Positions 1 through 8,884 of a DNA stretch of 50,011 nt are shown here, in pieces. The stretch covers positions 1-50,011 of the forward strand of contig NCED01000047.1 of NCBI GenBank assembly GCA_002280485.1, given 5' to 3'. This DNA is from Caulobacterales bacterium 32-69-10 (GTDB taxonomy: Bacteria > Pseudomonadota > Alphaproteobacteria > Caulobacterales > Caulobacteraceae). The notes beneath the pieces were generated by a model. It worked only from the letters and a program-made list of their open reading frames with translations. It had not been told where the DNA came from and did not search any database. Every line of letters begins with the position of its first letter. The first letter of the stretch is position 1. A program made the position numbers and the translations under genes.

Positions 1-1
1 G

Positions 2-1714
2 GGCAACTTCATCATCGGGGTGATCGTGTTCGCCATCCTGGTGATCGTGAACTTCGTCGTCATCACCAAGGGCTCGACCCGCATCGCCGAGGTCGCCGCC
101 CGCTTCGCCCTGGATTCCATGCCGGGCAAGCAGATGGCCATCGACGCCGACCTGTCGTCGGGCCTGATCGACGAGGACACCGCCAAGCAGCGCCGCAAGG
201 ACGTGGAGCAGGAGAGCACCTTCTTCGGGGCCATGGACGGCGCCTCCAAGTTCGTGCGCGGCGACGCGGTCGCCGGCCTGATCATCACCGCCATCAACAT
301 CATCGGCGGCATGCTGATCGGGGTGTTCCAGCACGGCATCACCTTCCAGCAGGCCGCCGCCAGCTACACCATCCTGACCATTGGCGAGGGCCTGGTCAGC
401 CAGGTGCCGGCCCTGGTCATCTCCATCGCCGCCGGCTTCCTGGTCTCCAAGTCCGGGGTCGAGGGCTCGGCCGACAAGGCCCTGGTCGCCCAGCTCGCCA
501 CCAACCCGGTCAGCCTGGGCATGGTCTCGGCCGCCGCGGGCGTGATCGGCATGGTGCCCGGCATGCCGCTGATCCCCTTCGCCGCCATCGCCATCGGCAC
601 GGGGGTCCTGGCCTGGCGCCGCGCCCGCTTCATCCCGCCCCCGCCGGCGGTGATCGACACCGGACCGGCCGAACAGGCGGAGGAGCCGATCGCGTCGGCC
701 CTCGCCATCGACGACGTGAAGATCGAGCTGGGCTACGGCCTGCTCGGCCTGATCAACGACCTGGAGGGCCGCCGGCTGACCGACCAGATCCGGGCCCTGC
801 GCCGCACCCTGGCGGCCGAGTACGGCTTCGTCATGCCCAGCGTCCGCATCCTCGACAACATGCGCCTGCCGACCCAGGGCTACCGGCTGGTGATCAAGGA
901 GATGGAGGCCGGACAGGGCGAGGTGCGCATCGGCTCGCTGATGGCCATGGACCCCCGCGGCGGCCAGGTCGACCTGCCCGGCGAGCACGTGCGCGAGCCG
1001 GCGTTCGGCCTGCCCGCCACCTGGATCGAGGACTCCATGCGCGAGGAGGCCACCTTCCGCGGCTACACCATCGTCGACCCGGCCACGGTGCTGACCACCC
1101 ACCTGACCGAGGTGCTCAAGGACAACATGTCCGACCTGCTGTCCTACGCCGAGCTCCAGAAGCTGCTGAAGGAGCTGACGCCCGAGCAGAAGAAGCTGGC
1201 CGACGACCTGATGCCGGCGGTGGTCACGGCCGGGACGGTGCAGCGGGTGCTGCAGGCCCTGCTCAAGGAGCGGGTGTCGATCCGCGACCTGCCGCAGATT
1301 CTGGAAGGCATCGCCGAGGCCGCCCCCCACACCGGCGGCGTCACCCAGCTGGTCGAGCACGTGCGCTCGCGGCTGTCGAAGCAGCTGTGCTGGCAGAACC
1401 GCAGCGACGACGGCTCGCTGGCCATCGTCACCCTGTCGGCGGACTGGGAGCAGGCCTTCGCCGACAGCCTGATCGGGATCGGCGACGAGAAGCAGCTCGC
1501 CATGGCCCCGTCGCGGCTGCAGGAGTTCATCCGCAACATTCGCGACACCTTCGAGCGGGTCGCCCTGGCCGGCGAGACCGGCGTGCTGCTGACCAGCCCC
1601 GGCATCCGTCCCTACGTCCGCTCCATCGTCGAGCGTTTCCGCGGCCAGACCGTGGTGATGAGCCAGAACGAGATCCACCCCCGCGCCCGGCTGAAGACGG
1701 TCGGACAGGTCTGA
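2..1714 (+). CDS. flhA: Flagellar export apparatus protein FlhA (5' end outside window)
   Basis: FlhA is the inner-membrane gate of the flagellar type III export apparatus; its cytoplasmic C-terminal ring docks chaperone-substrate complexes. The reading frame is open from base 2, so the start lies upstream and the first membrane helices are missing. The visible part opens inside a helix followed by the FHIPEP-family signature VITKGSTRIAEVAARFALD and the MPGKQMAIDADL segment. Further helices follow around residues 90-200. A soluble domain of about 350 residues comes next, containing GYGLLGLINDLEGRRLTDQI and ending ARLKTVGQV. No other flagellar gene is visible downstream. Recognition is secure; only the 5' end is lacking. 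Confidence 0.95.
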   Translation, partial: GNFIIGVIVFAILVIVNFVVITKGSTRIAEVAARFALDSMPGKQMAIDADLSSGLIDEDTAKQRRKDVEQESTFFGAMDGASKFVRGDAVAGLIITAINIIGGMLIGVFQHGITFQQAAASYTILTIGEGLVSQVPALVISIAAGFLVSKSGVEGSADKALVAQLATNPVSLGMVSAAAGVIGMVPGMPLIPFAAIAIGTGVLAWRRARFIPPPPAVIDTGPAEQAEEPIASALAIDDVKIELGYGLLGLINDLEGRRLTDQIRALRRTLAAEYGFVMPSVRILDNMRLPTQGYRLVIKEMEAGQGEVRIGSLMAMDPRGGQVDLPGEHVREPAFGLPATWIEDSMREEATFRGYTIVDPATVLTTHLTEVLKDNMSDLLSYAELQKLLKELTPEQKKLADDLMPAVVTAGTVQRVLQALLKERVSIRDLPQILEGIAEAAPHTGGVTQLVEHVRSRLSKQLCWQNRSDDGSLAIVTLSADWEQAFADSLIGIGDEKQLAMAPSRLQEFIRNIRDTFERVALAGETGVLLTSPGIRPYVRSIVERFRGQTVVMSQNEIHPRARLKTVGQV

Positions 1715-1724
1715 CTGCTTAGCT

Positions 1725-1836
1725 CGTCATCCTCGGGCGAAGCGTAGCGAAGACCCGACCCAGCAGCTCCACCCTTGCAGACACCCAGCTTCGCCGTCAG
1801 TGCGGCTGGGTCCTCGGGTCAAGCCCGAGGATGACG
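1725..1836. repeat. Inverted-repeat element, family A (copy 1)
   Basis: The arms CGTCATCCTCGGGC (1725-1738) and GCCCGAGGATGACG (1823-1836) are perfect reverse complements. Inside them lie GACCCGACCCAG on the left and CTGGGTCCTCGGGTC on the right, so each half resembles the other half inverted. A compact relative with the same GTCATYCTCGGGC core lies at 43150-43180. It follows flhA directly and could end its transcript, but there is no T-tract. A REP-like dispersed element is the likeliest reading. Confidence 0.7.
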
Positions 1837-1857
1837 ACCGCATGCGCCAGTGCATAA

Positions 1858-1901
1858 CAAGGTACCTTGCAGCACAAGCTAGTGTGCGATACACGATAGC
1901 T
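1858..1901 (+). promoter_or_regulatory. Dyads upstream of receptor 1 (possible operator region)
   Basis: Two symmetric elements lie 120-160 bp before the first receptor gene: the perfect 12-base palindrome CAAGGTACCTTG (1858-1869), and a 25-base imperfect dyad (1877-1901) with AGCTA/TAGCT ends and inner GTG/CAC pairs, 8 of 12 positions paired. The stretch has a lower GC content than its surroundings, as promoters in such genomes often do. I see no convincing -35/-10 pair. The rest of the flhA-receptor gap, apart from the family A repeat, shows nothing recognisable. Function is inferred from position and symmetry only. Confidence 0.35.
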
Positions 1902-2018
1902 GCGGCGGCGTAGCAGTCCTCGTCGCGCCAATCCGATTTCAACTGACCACGCGTCAGCGCCGTGGGGGCCGTTCCCCCGCGTCTGCGGTCGCATGCCTGC
2001 GCTCCGAGGGGACCTACG

Positions 2019-4082
2019 ATGCTATCGATCTTCGCCGCCGCCGTGGCCGCGGCCAGCCCTGCCGCCGCCCAGCCCACGGCTCCGGCCGCCGTGGACGCCA
2101 TCGAGATCACCGCCCGCCGCCCCGTCGTCGGCGACCTGAAGGAGGGGGTGCAGGCCTACCGCTCCGAGTTCTTCACGGCGGTGCGCCCGGGCACCGCCTT
2201 CGACATGGTCCAGTGGCTGCCCGGCTTCACGATGGAGGAGACCCGCGACATGCGCGGCCTGGGCGGCTCGGTCGGCAACGTCCTGATCGACGGCCAGCCG
2301 CCGACCAGCAAGAACGACACCCTGCAGACGGTGCTGCGGCGCATTCCGGCGAGCCAGGTCGAGCGGGTCGACATCATCGTCGGCGGCGCCCCCGGCATCG
2401 ACATGCGCGGGCGCTCGGTGATCGCCAATGTGGTGCTGAAGAAGACCGGCGCGCCCAAGGGGCAGATCCAGGCCCAGTCCAACCTGCTCACGGACGGACG
2501 CATGTCGCCGGAGCTGCAGTTCACCACCAACCGGCGCTTCGGCGAGCGGACGGTGGAAGGAGCCCTGACCCTGGCGCGCCGCCAGATCATCAACGACGGG
2601 GCCGGCTCCGGCCCGCTGGTGCGCACCGACGGCGATGGCGCCGTCGCCTTCATCGCCGATTCCGGCATCCACGGGGCGCAGCGGGCGGCGAATGGCTCGG
2701 GCGCCTACCAGTTCCCCTGGGCCGGCGGGAAGCTGCGGCTCAACGCCTCCGCGATCTATTCGCGGGTCGCCGTCACCGAGCGGGCCGACCAGCGGGGCGC
2801 CGCCGCCGTCTACAGCATCGATTTCGTCGACACCTTCCGCCAGGGCGAGCTCGGCGCGCGCTACGAGCGCAAATTCGGCCGCACCACCTGGGAGAGCCAG
2901 GCGCTTCAAAGGCTGAACGGCCATAGCCAGCAGGTCGCGACCAACCGTCCACCCATCGTCTCCGATCTGGACGAGAGCGACACCCTCAGCGAGAGCGTGG
3001 CCCGGACCACGGTGCGGTTCGCCAAGAGCCCCAAGCTCACCCTCGAGGCCTCGGCCGAGGGCGCCTACAACCGCCAGACCACCAGCAGCCTGTTCCGCAA
3101 CCAGGGGGTCCTGACCCCCATCCCCGCCTCCGACCTCACCGTCTCGGAACGGCGCGGCGAGGTCGGCGCCCTGGTGACCTGGAAGCCGAGCGGCAAGTTC
3201 AGCATGACCGGCGCGACGAAGGTGGAGACCTCGGCCCTAACCGCCGCCGGCGACTTCTCCGTCGATCGCGACCTGACCTATGTGAAGCCGCGCCTCGTCT
3301 TGGCTTGGACCCCCCACCCCAAGACCCAGATCCGTCTGCGCGGCGAGCACGAGGTCAACCAGATCGGCTTTGGCAATTTCGTCTCGGTGGTCGAGGCCTC
3401 CACCGGCCTGCCGCGCGCGGGCAATCCGGATCTCAGGCCGCGCCGCGCCTGGGTCGGCGAGATCGTGCTGGAACGCCAGTTCTGGACCGGCGCCAGCATG
3501 GTCTTCACCCTGCGGCAGAGCGCCCTGCGCGACGTGGTCGACCAACGTCCCCTGGCGGCGTTCGGGGGGGCTACCGCCGTCGGCAACATCGGCGACGGCC
3601 GCCAGACCGAGGCGATCGCGACCGTGACCCTGCCCTTGAAGCGGCTGGGCCTGGATGGGGTGAACCTGAAAGGCACGGGCTCCTGGCGCTGGTCCGAGGT
3701 GACCGATCCCACCACCGGAGAACGGCGCCGGCTGAGCGGCCAGTCGCCTTTCGTCGGCGACGCCCATTTCAGCCACGACTTGCCGCGGCTGAAGCTGACG
3801 TGGGGCGTGGACGCGGTCTATCAGGGCGCCAGCAAGGGCTATCGCCCGACCCTGATCCAAACGGTCGGCAGCGTCCTGCGCATCAGCGCCTTCGTCGAGT
3901 ATCGGCTGCGGCCGGACCTCAACCTGCGCGTCGAAGGCTTCAATTTGACCGACGCTCGCCAGAGCTGGAGCGTCGCCAACTATGCCGGCCTGCGGGACCG
4001 CTCGCCGCTCGTGTTCACGGACGCGCGCCGTCCCGGCGATGGGCCTTACCTGTTCGTGCGGGTCCGCAAGACTCTGAACTAG
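2019..4082 (+). CDS. TonB-dependent receptor, paralog 1
   Basis: Outer-membrane beta-barrel transporter of the TonB-dependent family, energised by TonB-ExbB-ExbD; the substrate is unknown. I take ATG 2019 (687 aa) rather than the frame's earlier start at 1962. It follows a purine-rich GAGGGGAC and opens a signal peptide (MLSIFAAAVAAASPAAAQ). A plug domain spans about residues 30-145: IEITARRPV near the N-terminus, then WLPGFTMEETRDMRGLGG, VLIDGQPPTS and VERVDIIVGGAPGIDMRGR. The rest is a strand-rich barrel of the short OMP_b-brl_3 type, ending VRVRKTLN. It is the first of three tandem paralogs with near-identical plug motifs. At about 690 aa it is small for the family. Neighbours give no substrate clue. 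Confidence 0.88.
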   Translation: MLSIFAAAVAAASPAAAQPTAPAAVDAIEITARRPVVGDLKEGVQAYRSEFFTAVRPGTAFDMVQWLPGFTMEETRDMRGLGGSVGNVLIDGQPPTSKNDTLQTVLRRIPASQVERVDIIVGGAPGIDMRGRSVIANVVLKKTGAPKGQIQAQSNLLTDGRMSPELQFTTNRRFGERTVEGALTLARRQIINDGAGSGPLVRTDGDGAVAFIADSGIHGAQRAANGSGAYQFPWAGGKLRLNASAIYSRVAVTERADQRGAAAVYSIDFVDTFRQGELGARYERKFGRTTWESQALQRLNGHSQQVATNRPPIVSDLDESDTLSESVARTTVRFAKSPKLTLEASAEGAYNRQTTSSLFRNQGVLTPIPASDLTVSERRGEVGALVTWKPSGKFSMTGATKVETSALTAAGDFSVDRDLTYVKPRLVLAWTPHPKTQIRLRGEHEVNQIGFGNFVSVVEASTGLPRAGNPDLRPRRAWVGEIVLERQFWTGASMVFTLRQSALRDVVDQRPLAAFGGATAVGNIGDGRQTEAIATVTLPLKRLGLDGVNLKGTGSWRWSEVTDPTTGERRRLSGQSPFVGDAHFSHDLPRLKLTWGVDAVYQGASKGYRPTLIQTVGSVLRISAFVEYRLRPDLNLRVEGFNLTDARQSWSVANYAGLRDRSPLVFTDARRPGDGPYLFVRVRKTLN

Positions 4083-4085
4083 GGG

Positions 4086-4124
4086 ATTTACAAACGTAAT
4101 CAAGTACGGCTTACATCCGTAAAT
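4086..4124 (+). promoter_or_regulatory. Twin TTACANNCGTAA operators before receptor 2
   Basis: TTACAAACGTAA (4088-4099) and TTACATCCGTAA (4111-4122) share ten fixed bases, in the same orientation and 23 bp apart, about two helical turns. The same 12-mer (TTACAGTCGTAA) lies on the minus strand at 8834-8845, before the BlaR1-like gene. BlaI/MecI/CopY repressors bind TACANNTGTA; these sites differ by one base in the right half (CGTA). They end about 37 bp before the GTG start of receptor 2. I infer a BlaI-family operator pair; the repressor gene is not in the window. Confidence 0.6.
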
Positions 4125-4159
4125 AGCACGCCTCGGCGCTGCGCAGGGATGGATGATCC

Positions 4160-6051
4160 GTGTTCGAACTATTCGCCGCCGCCGCCGCGGCCGTGGTCGC
4201 CGCTCCCGCACCCGCCGCGCCGGCTTCGGTCGAGGGCATCGAGATCACTGCCCGCCGCCCGATGACGGGCACGCTGCAGCAGGGCGTCCAGGCCTACCGG
4301 CCGGAGTTCTTCACGCCGGTCCGCCCGTCCAACGCCATGGACATGATCAAGTGGCTGCCCAGCTTCACCTTCGAGGACGTGCGCGACCTGCGGGGTCTCG
4401 GCGGCGTGGTCGGAAACGTGCTGATCGACGGCAAGCCGCCCACCAGCAAGACCGACACCCTGTCCTCGGTCCTGGCCCGCATCCCGTCCGACCAGGTCGA
4501 TCGGGTCGACATCATCGTCGGCGGCGCGCCGGGCATCGACATGCGCGGCAAGGAGGTGCTGGCCAACATCGTCATGAAGCCGACCGCCAAGGTGAAGGGC
4601 GTGGTGAGCGCGGCGACCTACGCCCTCCAGGACGGACGGGTGTTTCCCGAACTGCTGCTGACGGCTTCGAAGAACGCCAACGGCCGGGCGTGGGAGGCGT
4701 CACTCACCCTGGTCCATCGGATGGTCCTGGGCGTGGGTGTCGGCGAAGGGGAATGGTTGCGCACCGACGGCTCCGGCGCGGTCGTGTTTCGGGCCGACGA
4801 GTCCAGTCGCGCCCCGATGCCTCAAGCCATCGCCACAGGCGCCTACGAATTCCCCTTCGCGGGCGGCAAGCTGAAGCTCAACGGGTCGGCCCGTTACCAG
4901 CATCCCATGCTGGACGATTTCGCCCAATTGGACAGCGGCGATCGTTACACCCTGAGGGGCGAGGACATCTTCAAGCAGGGTGAGGTCGGGCTGCGCTATG
5001 AGCGCACGTTCGCCAAGCGCACCACCTTGGAGGTGCAGCTGCTGGAACCCGACGTCCACCTGTGCTGACCGACTTTCGCGTCGACGATCAGCAGAGCGAG
5101 CACGTCTTGCGAAGCACCCTGCGCTGGAAGAAGGACGAGCGCTTCACCGTCGAGGGCTCGGCCGAGGGCGCCTTCAACGGCTTGACCACGGCGACCAGAC
5201 TGCTGACGGCGGGCGTCCCAACTGTGGTTCCTGCCGCGAACGTGACCATCAACGAGGAGCGGGGCGAGGTCGGCGTGCTGGCGAGTTGGAAGCCAAGCGC
5301 CCGCTACGGCCTCACCGGGGCGATGAAGGTCGAGACCTCGCGGCTGACTGCGGCGGGCGATGTCGACCTCACCCGCACCTTGACCTATGCCAAGCCCCGG
5401 CTGGTGCTCTCATTCACGCCGGATAAGGCGACCCAGTTGCGCCTGCGCGGCGAGCGCGAAGTCGGCCAGATCAGCTTTCCCGCTCTGCTCGCAAATTCCG
5501 AGTTCAACAGCGGCGTGGTCCGGGCCGGCAATCCGAACCTGCGGCCCCAGAGGGCGTGGGTCGTCGAGGCGGTGCTGGAGCGCCAGTTCTGGACTGGCGC
5601 GAGCGCGGTCGTGACCCTGCGCCAGAAAGCGGTTGAGGACGTTGTGGACGTGCGCCTTGTCGGGACAACCGGCGCTGTCGGCCTCGGCAACATCGGCGAC
5701 GGGACCCAGACCGAAGCCGTCTTCGTCGTGACCCTGCCCCTCAAGGCGATTGGCGTGAACGGCGCGATGCTCACGGGCAGCCTCAATAAGATCTGGAACA
5801 GGGTCACCGACCCAACCCCAAACGGTTGGGAGGGGCCCGACCCCTGGGTGCGCCTGTTGGTGTTCGTTGAATACCGAGCGCGGCCGAACCTCATCGCTCG
5901 AATCGAGGTCAACAACGCCACGGGCGCCAAGACTCTGCTGCAGGTGGCGTCCTTTGCGGGCGTGCGTGATCGCTCTGCGCTGCTCTACCTTGACCGCCGC
6001 GATCTTGGCATCGCGCCATACGCCTTCCTCCGCCTGCGCCGAACCTTCTAG
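4160..6051 (+). pseudogene. TonB-dependent receptor, paralog 2, broken by two deletions
   Basis: It starts GTG (4160) with a signal-like N-terminus and the same plug motifs as its neighbours (WLPSFTFEDVRDLRGLGG, VLIDGKPPTSKTDTL, VDRVDIIVGGAPGIDMRGK). The frame runs to a stop at 5066-5068 after 302 codons. Homology then continues in another frame (TRRPPVLTDF from 5047) to 6051. Both sister genes have eleven residues between the conserved Leu codon (5042-5044) and the Thr codon (5047); here only two bases remain, a net 31-nt loss. A second, in-frame loss of about 46 residues of barrel lies near 5810-5855, between VTDPT and the VFVEYR segment. Coding quality is otherwise good, so the damage looks recent, or is a sequence error. 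Confidence 0.82.
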
Positions 6052-6105
6052 GGCTCTTTCCCGCCCTAATCGCAAGCTTAGCTGACAGCCGGGGGGGGAC
6101 CTCGA

Positions 6106-8163
6106 ATGCTCTGGATCCTGGCCGCCGCGACCGTCGCAGCACCCGCGCCTGCCGCCTCCGAGCCCGAGGCGGTCGAGACGGTCGAGATCACCGTGACCCG
6201 ACCGGTCACCGGCACGCTCGAGCAGGGGACCCAGGCCTATAAGCCGGAGTTCTTCACGCCCGTCCGGCCGGCCACGGCCATGGACATGATCAAGTGGCTG
6301 CCCGGTTTCAACTTCGAGGACATGCGCGACCTGCGCGGCCTCGGCGGCACGGTCGGCAACGTCCTGATCGACGGCAAGCCACCGACGTCCAAGACCGACA
6401 CCCTGTCGACCGTCCTCGCCCGCATCCCCTCGGATCAGGTCGAGCGGGTCGACATCATCGTCGGCGGCGCGCCGGGCATCGACATGCGCGGCCGCGAGGT
6501 CATCGCCAATGTGGTGATGAAGAAGACCACCAAGACGCGGGGCTCGGTCACCGCCACCAACACGACCTACACGGACGGACGCGTGGCGCCGGAGCTGCTG
6601 ATCACCGCCGCCCGCAACACGGGCGGCAAGTCCTGGGACGCCTCCTTCACCGCCAGCCAGCGGGTGTTCCCCAACTGGGGCTCGGGACGGTGGGTGCGCA
6701 CCGACGGGGCGGGACAGGACCTGTTCACGAGCTCGGTCCGGGGCAGGGGCGGCGGGCCGTCCGTGATCGGCACGGGATCCTACGAGTTCCCGCTCGTCGG
6801 CGGCCGGCTGAAACTCAATGGCTCGGGCCGCTGGTACAAGGCCGACGTCGGCGAGGTCGCGACCCTGGAGGGAACCGGCGAGCGCTACACCCAGCAGATC
6901 GTCGACATCTACCGTCAGGGGGAGCTCGGGGCCCGATACGAGCATGCGTTCGGAAAACGCACCAACCTGGAAGCCCAGCTGTTGCAGCGGGTCAGCGACC
7001 ACGACCAGACCTCGGCCACCCGCCGTCCTCCGGTGCTGAACGACTTCGACGTCGCCGATCGGCTCACCGAGCAGGTCGCTCGGGCCACCCTGCGCTTCAA
7101 GCGCGACGAAAGCCTGACCCTGGAAGGGTCGGCCGAAGGCTCGTTCAACACCATCGACACGACGAGCACCCTCGCCCTGGCGGGGGTCCCGACCCCCCTG
7201 CCGTCGGCGAGCGTCCGGGTGCACGAGGATCGCGGCGAGCTCGGCGCCCTGGCGAGCTGGAAACCCACCGCCAAGATCGGGGTGACCGCCGCGATGAAGC
7301 TCGAGACCTCGACCTTGACCGCGACCCGCGACGTGATGCTGAGCCGGGATCTGACCTTCTGGAAGCCGCGGGCGGTGCTGTCGTGGACCGCGGCGAAGAA
7401 GACCCAGGTACGCCTGCGCGCCGAGCGGGAGATCGGCCAGATCAACTTCTACAACTACGTCGCCAACGCCGAGTTCAGCAACGGCACCATCCGCACCGGC
7501 AACCCCGCCCTGCTGCCGATGAAGACCTGGGTCGGCGAGGCCACCGTCGAGCAGCAGTTCTGGAACGGGGCCAGCGCCGTCGTGGCCCTGCGCCGCAAGC
7601 TGTTCACCGACGTGGTCGACGCCCGCTACGTCGGCGAGACCACGACGATCGGCATCGGCAACATCGGCGACGGTGAGCAGACCGAGCTATCCGCCACCGT
7701 CACCGTGCCGCTGAAGCGGTTCGGGTTGAACGGGGCGATGATCAAGGGAACCGTGACCAAGAGCTGGTCGGCGGTGACCGACCCGACCACGGGCGAGCGG
7801 CGCACGGTCTGGTTCAACAACCCCGCCGCCCTGCAGGGCGAGCTGCATTTCACCTATGACCTGCCGCGCCACAAGCTGAACTTCGGCTTCGACGCCTTCT
7901 ACTACGGCGCGGTCACCTTCTATCGGCCTCAGGTCCTCGACCGCACCGGGGCCCAGCCGCGGCTTAATCTCTTCGCCGAATATCGCATCAAGCCCGACTT
8001 CACGGTGCGACTGGAAGCGCTGAACGTCACCGACCTGACGGTGCATTCCACCGTCAAATACTACGGCGGGCCGCGCAACGTCGCGCCTCTGCTCTACGCC
8101 GACGACCGCTACCTCGGGATCAACCCATCCGTCCTGCTGCGGGTGCGGCGGAGCTTCAACTAG
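6106..8163 (+). CDS. TonB-dependent receptor, paralog 3
   Basis: Third receptor in the array, 685 aa, starting ATG 6106 after a G-rich run (GGGGGGGGACCTCGA) that can serve as ribosome binding site. It has a short signal peptide, a TonB-box-like VETVEITVTRPV near residue 25, and a plug of about 120 residues with WLPGFNFEDMRDLRGLGG, VLIDGKPPTSKTDTL and VERVDIIVGGAPGIDMRGR. The beta-barrel ends LLRVRRSFN. It is intact where paralog 2 is deleted, so it served as reference for mapping those lesions. It lies 54 bp after paralog 2 and has no separate TTACANNCGTAA site, so the two were probably co-transcribed. Its stop overlaps the stop of the convergent M56 remnant. Substrate unknown. Confidence 0.88.
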   Translation: MLWILAAATVAAPAPAASEPEAVETVEITVTRPVTGTLEQGTQAYKPEFFTPVRPATAMDMIKWLPGFNFEDMRDLRGLGGTVGNVLIDGKPPTSKTDTLSTVLARIPSDQVERVDIIVGGAPGIDMRGREVIANVVMKKTTKTRGSVTATNTTYTDGRVAPELLITAARNTGGKSWDASFTASQRVFPNWGSGRWVRTDGAGQDLFTSSVRGRGGGPSVIGTGSYEFPLVGGRLKLNGSGRWYKADVGEVATLEGTGERYTQQIVDIYRQGELGARYEHAFGKRTNLEAQLLQRVSDHDQTSATRRPPVLNDFDVADRLTEQVARATLRFKRDESLTLEGSAEGSFNTIDTTSTLALAGVPTPLPSASVRVHEDRGELGALASWKPTAKIGVTAAMKLETSTLTATRDVMLSRDLTFWKPRAVLSWTAAKKTQVRLRAEREIGQINFYNYVANAEFSNGTIRTGNPALLPMKTWVGEATVEQQFWNGASAVVALRRKLFTDVVDARYVGETTTIGIGNIGDGEQTELSATVTVPLKRFGLNGAMIKGTVTKSWSAVTDPTTGERRTVWFNNPAALQGELHFTYDLPRHKLNFGFDAFYYGAVTFYRPQVLDRTGAQPRLNLFAEYRIKPDFTVRLEALNVTDLTVHSTVKYYGGPRNVAPLLYADDRYLGINPSVLLRVRRSFN

Positions 8164-8809
8164 ACCCCGGCCCACACCCAGCCGGCCACCACCAGCGCGG
8201 TCAGGCCGACGGCGGCGGCGCCGCGCATGTAGTGGGCCAGGCTCAGCGCCGTGCGCAGACGGCGCCGATGTGCACCAGGGGGTTGAACCAGCCCAGCACC
8301 TGCATGGCGGCGATGAACAGGTTGGCCTGGGGGTGGCGCCGGGCGATGTGGACCCGCTCGTGCCGGTCGATCAGCTCGCGCTCGGCCGGCGTGAAGCGCA
8401 CGAGGTAGTCGGACGGGGTGACGATGCGTGGCCAAGACACCCCCATGACCGCCGGGCCGACGAGGCCCTTGAGCGCGCGGCGGCGGAAGCGGGCCTCGCT
8501 GACGGCCATCAAGGCGGCCAGGGCGGCCCCGCCGGCAAGCCAGGCCCCGAGCAGGGCCTCGGCATGGGGAACAGCCCGCGGCGGCCCGGAGGGAGTGAGG
8601 GTCCACGCGGCCCAGTCCGACAGGAACTCGGGCAGGGAGGGGAACAGGCTGACCAGGGCCGCCACAGGCGCCACGGCCCACAGCCGATAGGTCAGCTCGG
8701 CGCCGATCAGCCCCCTCGCCGGCCCGCGCAGGGCGAGCACCACCGCGATGGCCAGGCTGGCGGCCAGCTGGGCCCGCAGCAGGAAATGGATCAGCAGATC
8801 GCCGGTCAT
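8160..8809 (-). pseudogene. BlaR1/MecR1-type M56 peptidase, truncated and frameshifted
   Basis: M56 proteins are membrane zinc peptidases that sense a signal and cleave a BlaI-type repressor; many alphaproteobacterial members carry a C-terminal TonB domain. From ATG 8809 the frame gives 188 aa: a helix at about 8-28, helices near 40-60 and 85-105, then the zinc motif HERVH (H150, E151, H154) and GWFNPLVHIGA. It stops at 8243, where family members normally continue with a third zinc ligand and further helices. In the next frame a final helix can be read (LAHYMRGAAAVGLTALVVAG) to a stop at 8160. I infer a frameshift plus loss of the distal half. No BlaI gene is adjacent. Confidence 0.65.
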
Positions 8810-8833
8810 GGCGCCGACGGTAAGCCCGTCGGG

Positions 8834-8845
8834 TTACGACTGTAA
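8834..8845 (-). promoter_or_regulatory. TTACANNCGTAA operator before the M56 gene
   Basis: The minus strand reads TTTACAGTCGTAAC here, ending 24 bp before the M56 start codon. It matches the two sites before receptor 2 at all ten fixed positions and differs by one base from the BlaI consensus TACANNTGTA. M56 genes are typically autoregulated by their BlaI partner, so the position fits. The TTTACA may double as a -35 hexamer. Inferred from motif and context. Confidence 0.55.
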
Positions 8846-8884
8846 AGTGAGTTTTGCCGCAGGCGGTAGGACGGATGGCGCAAC

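Noticed and set aside
5410..7224. Minus-strand 600-codon frame under receptors 2 and 3
   Set aside because: Antisense to clearly homologous receptor sequence in two genes; the composition is that of reverse-strand receptor codons.
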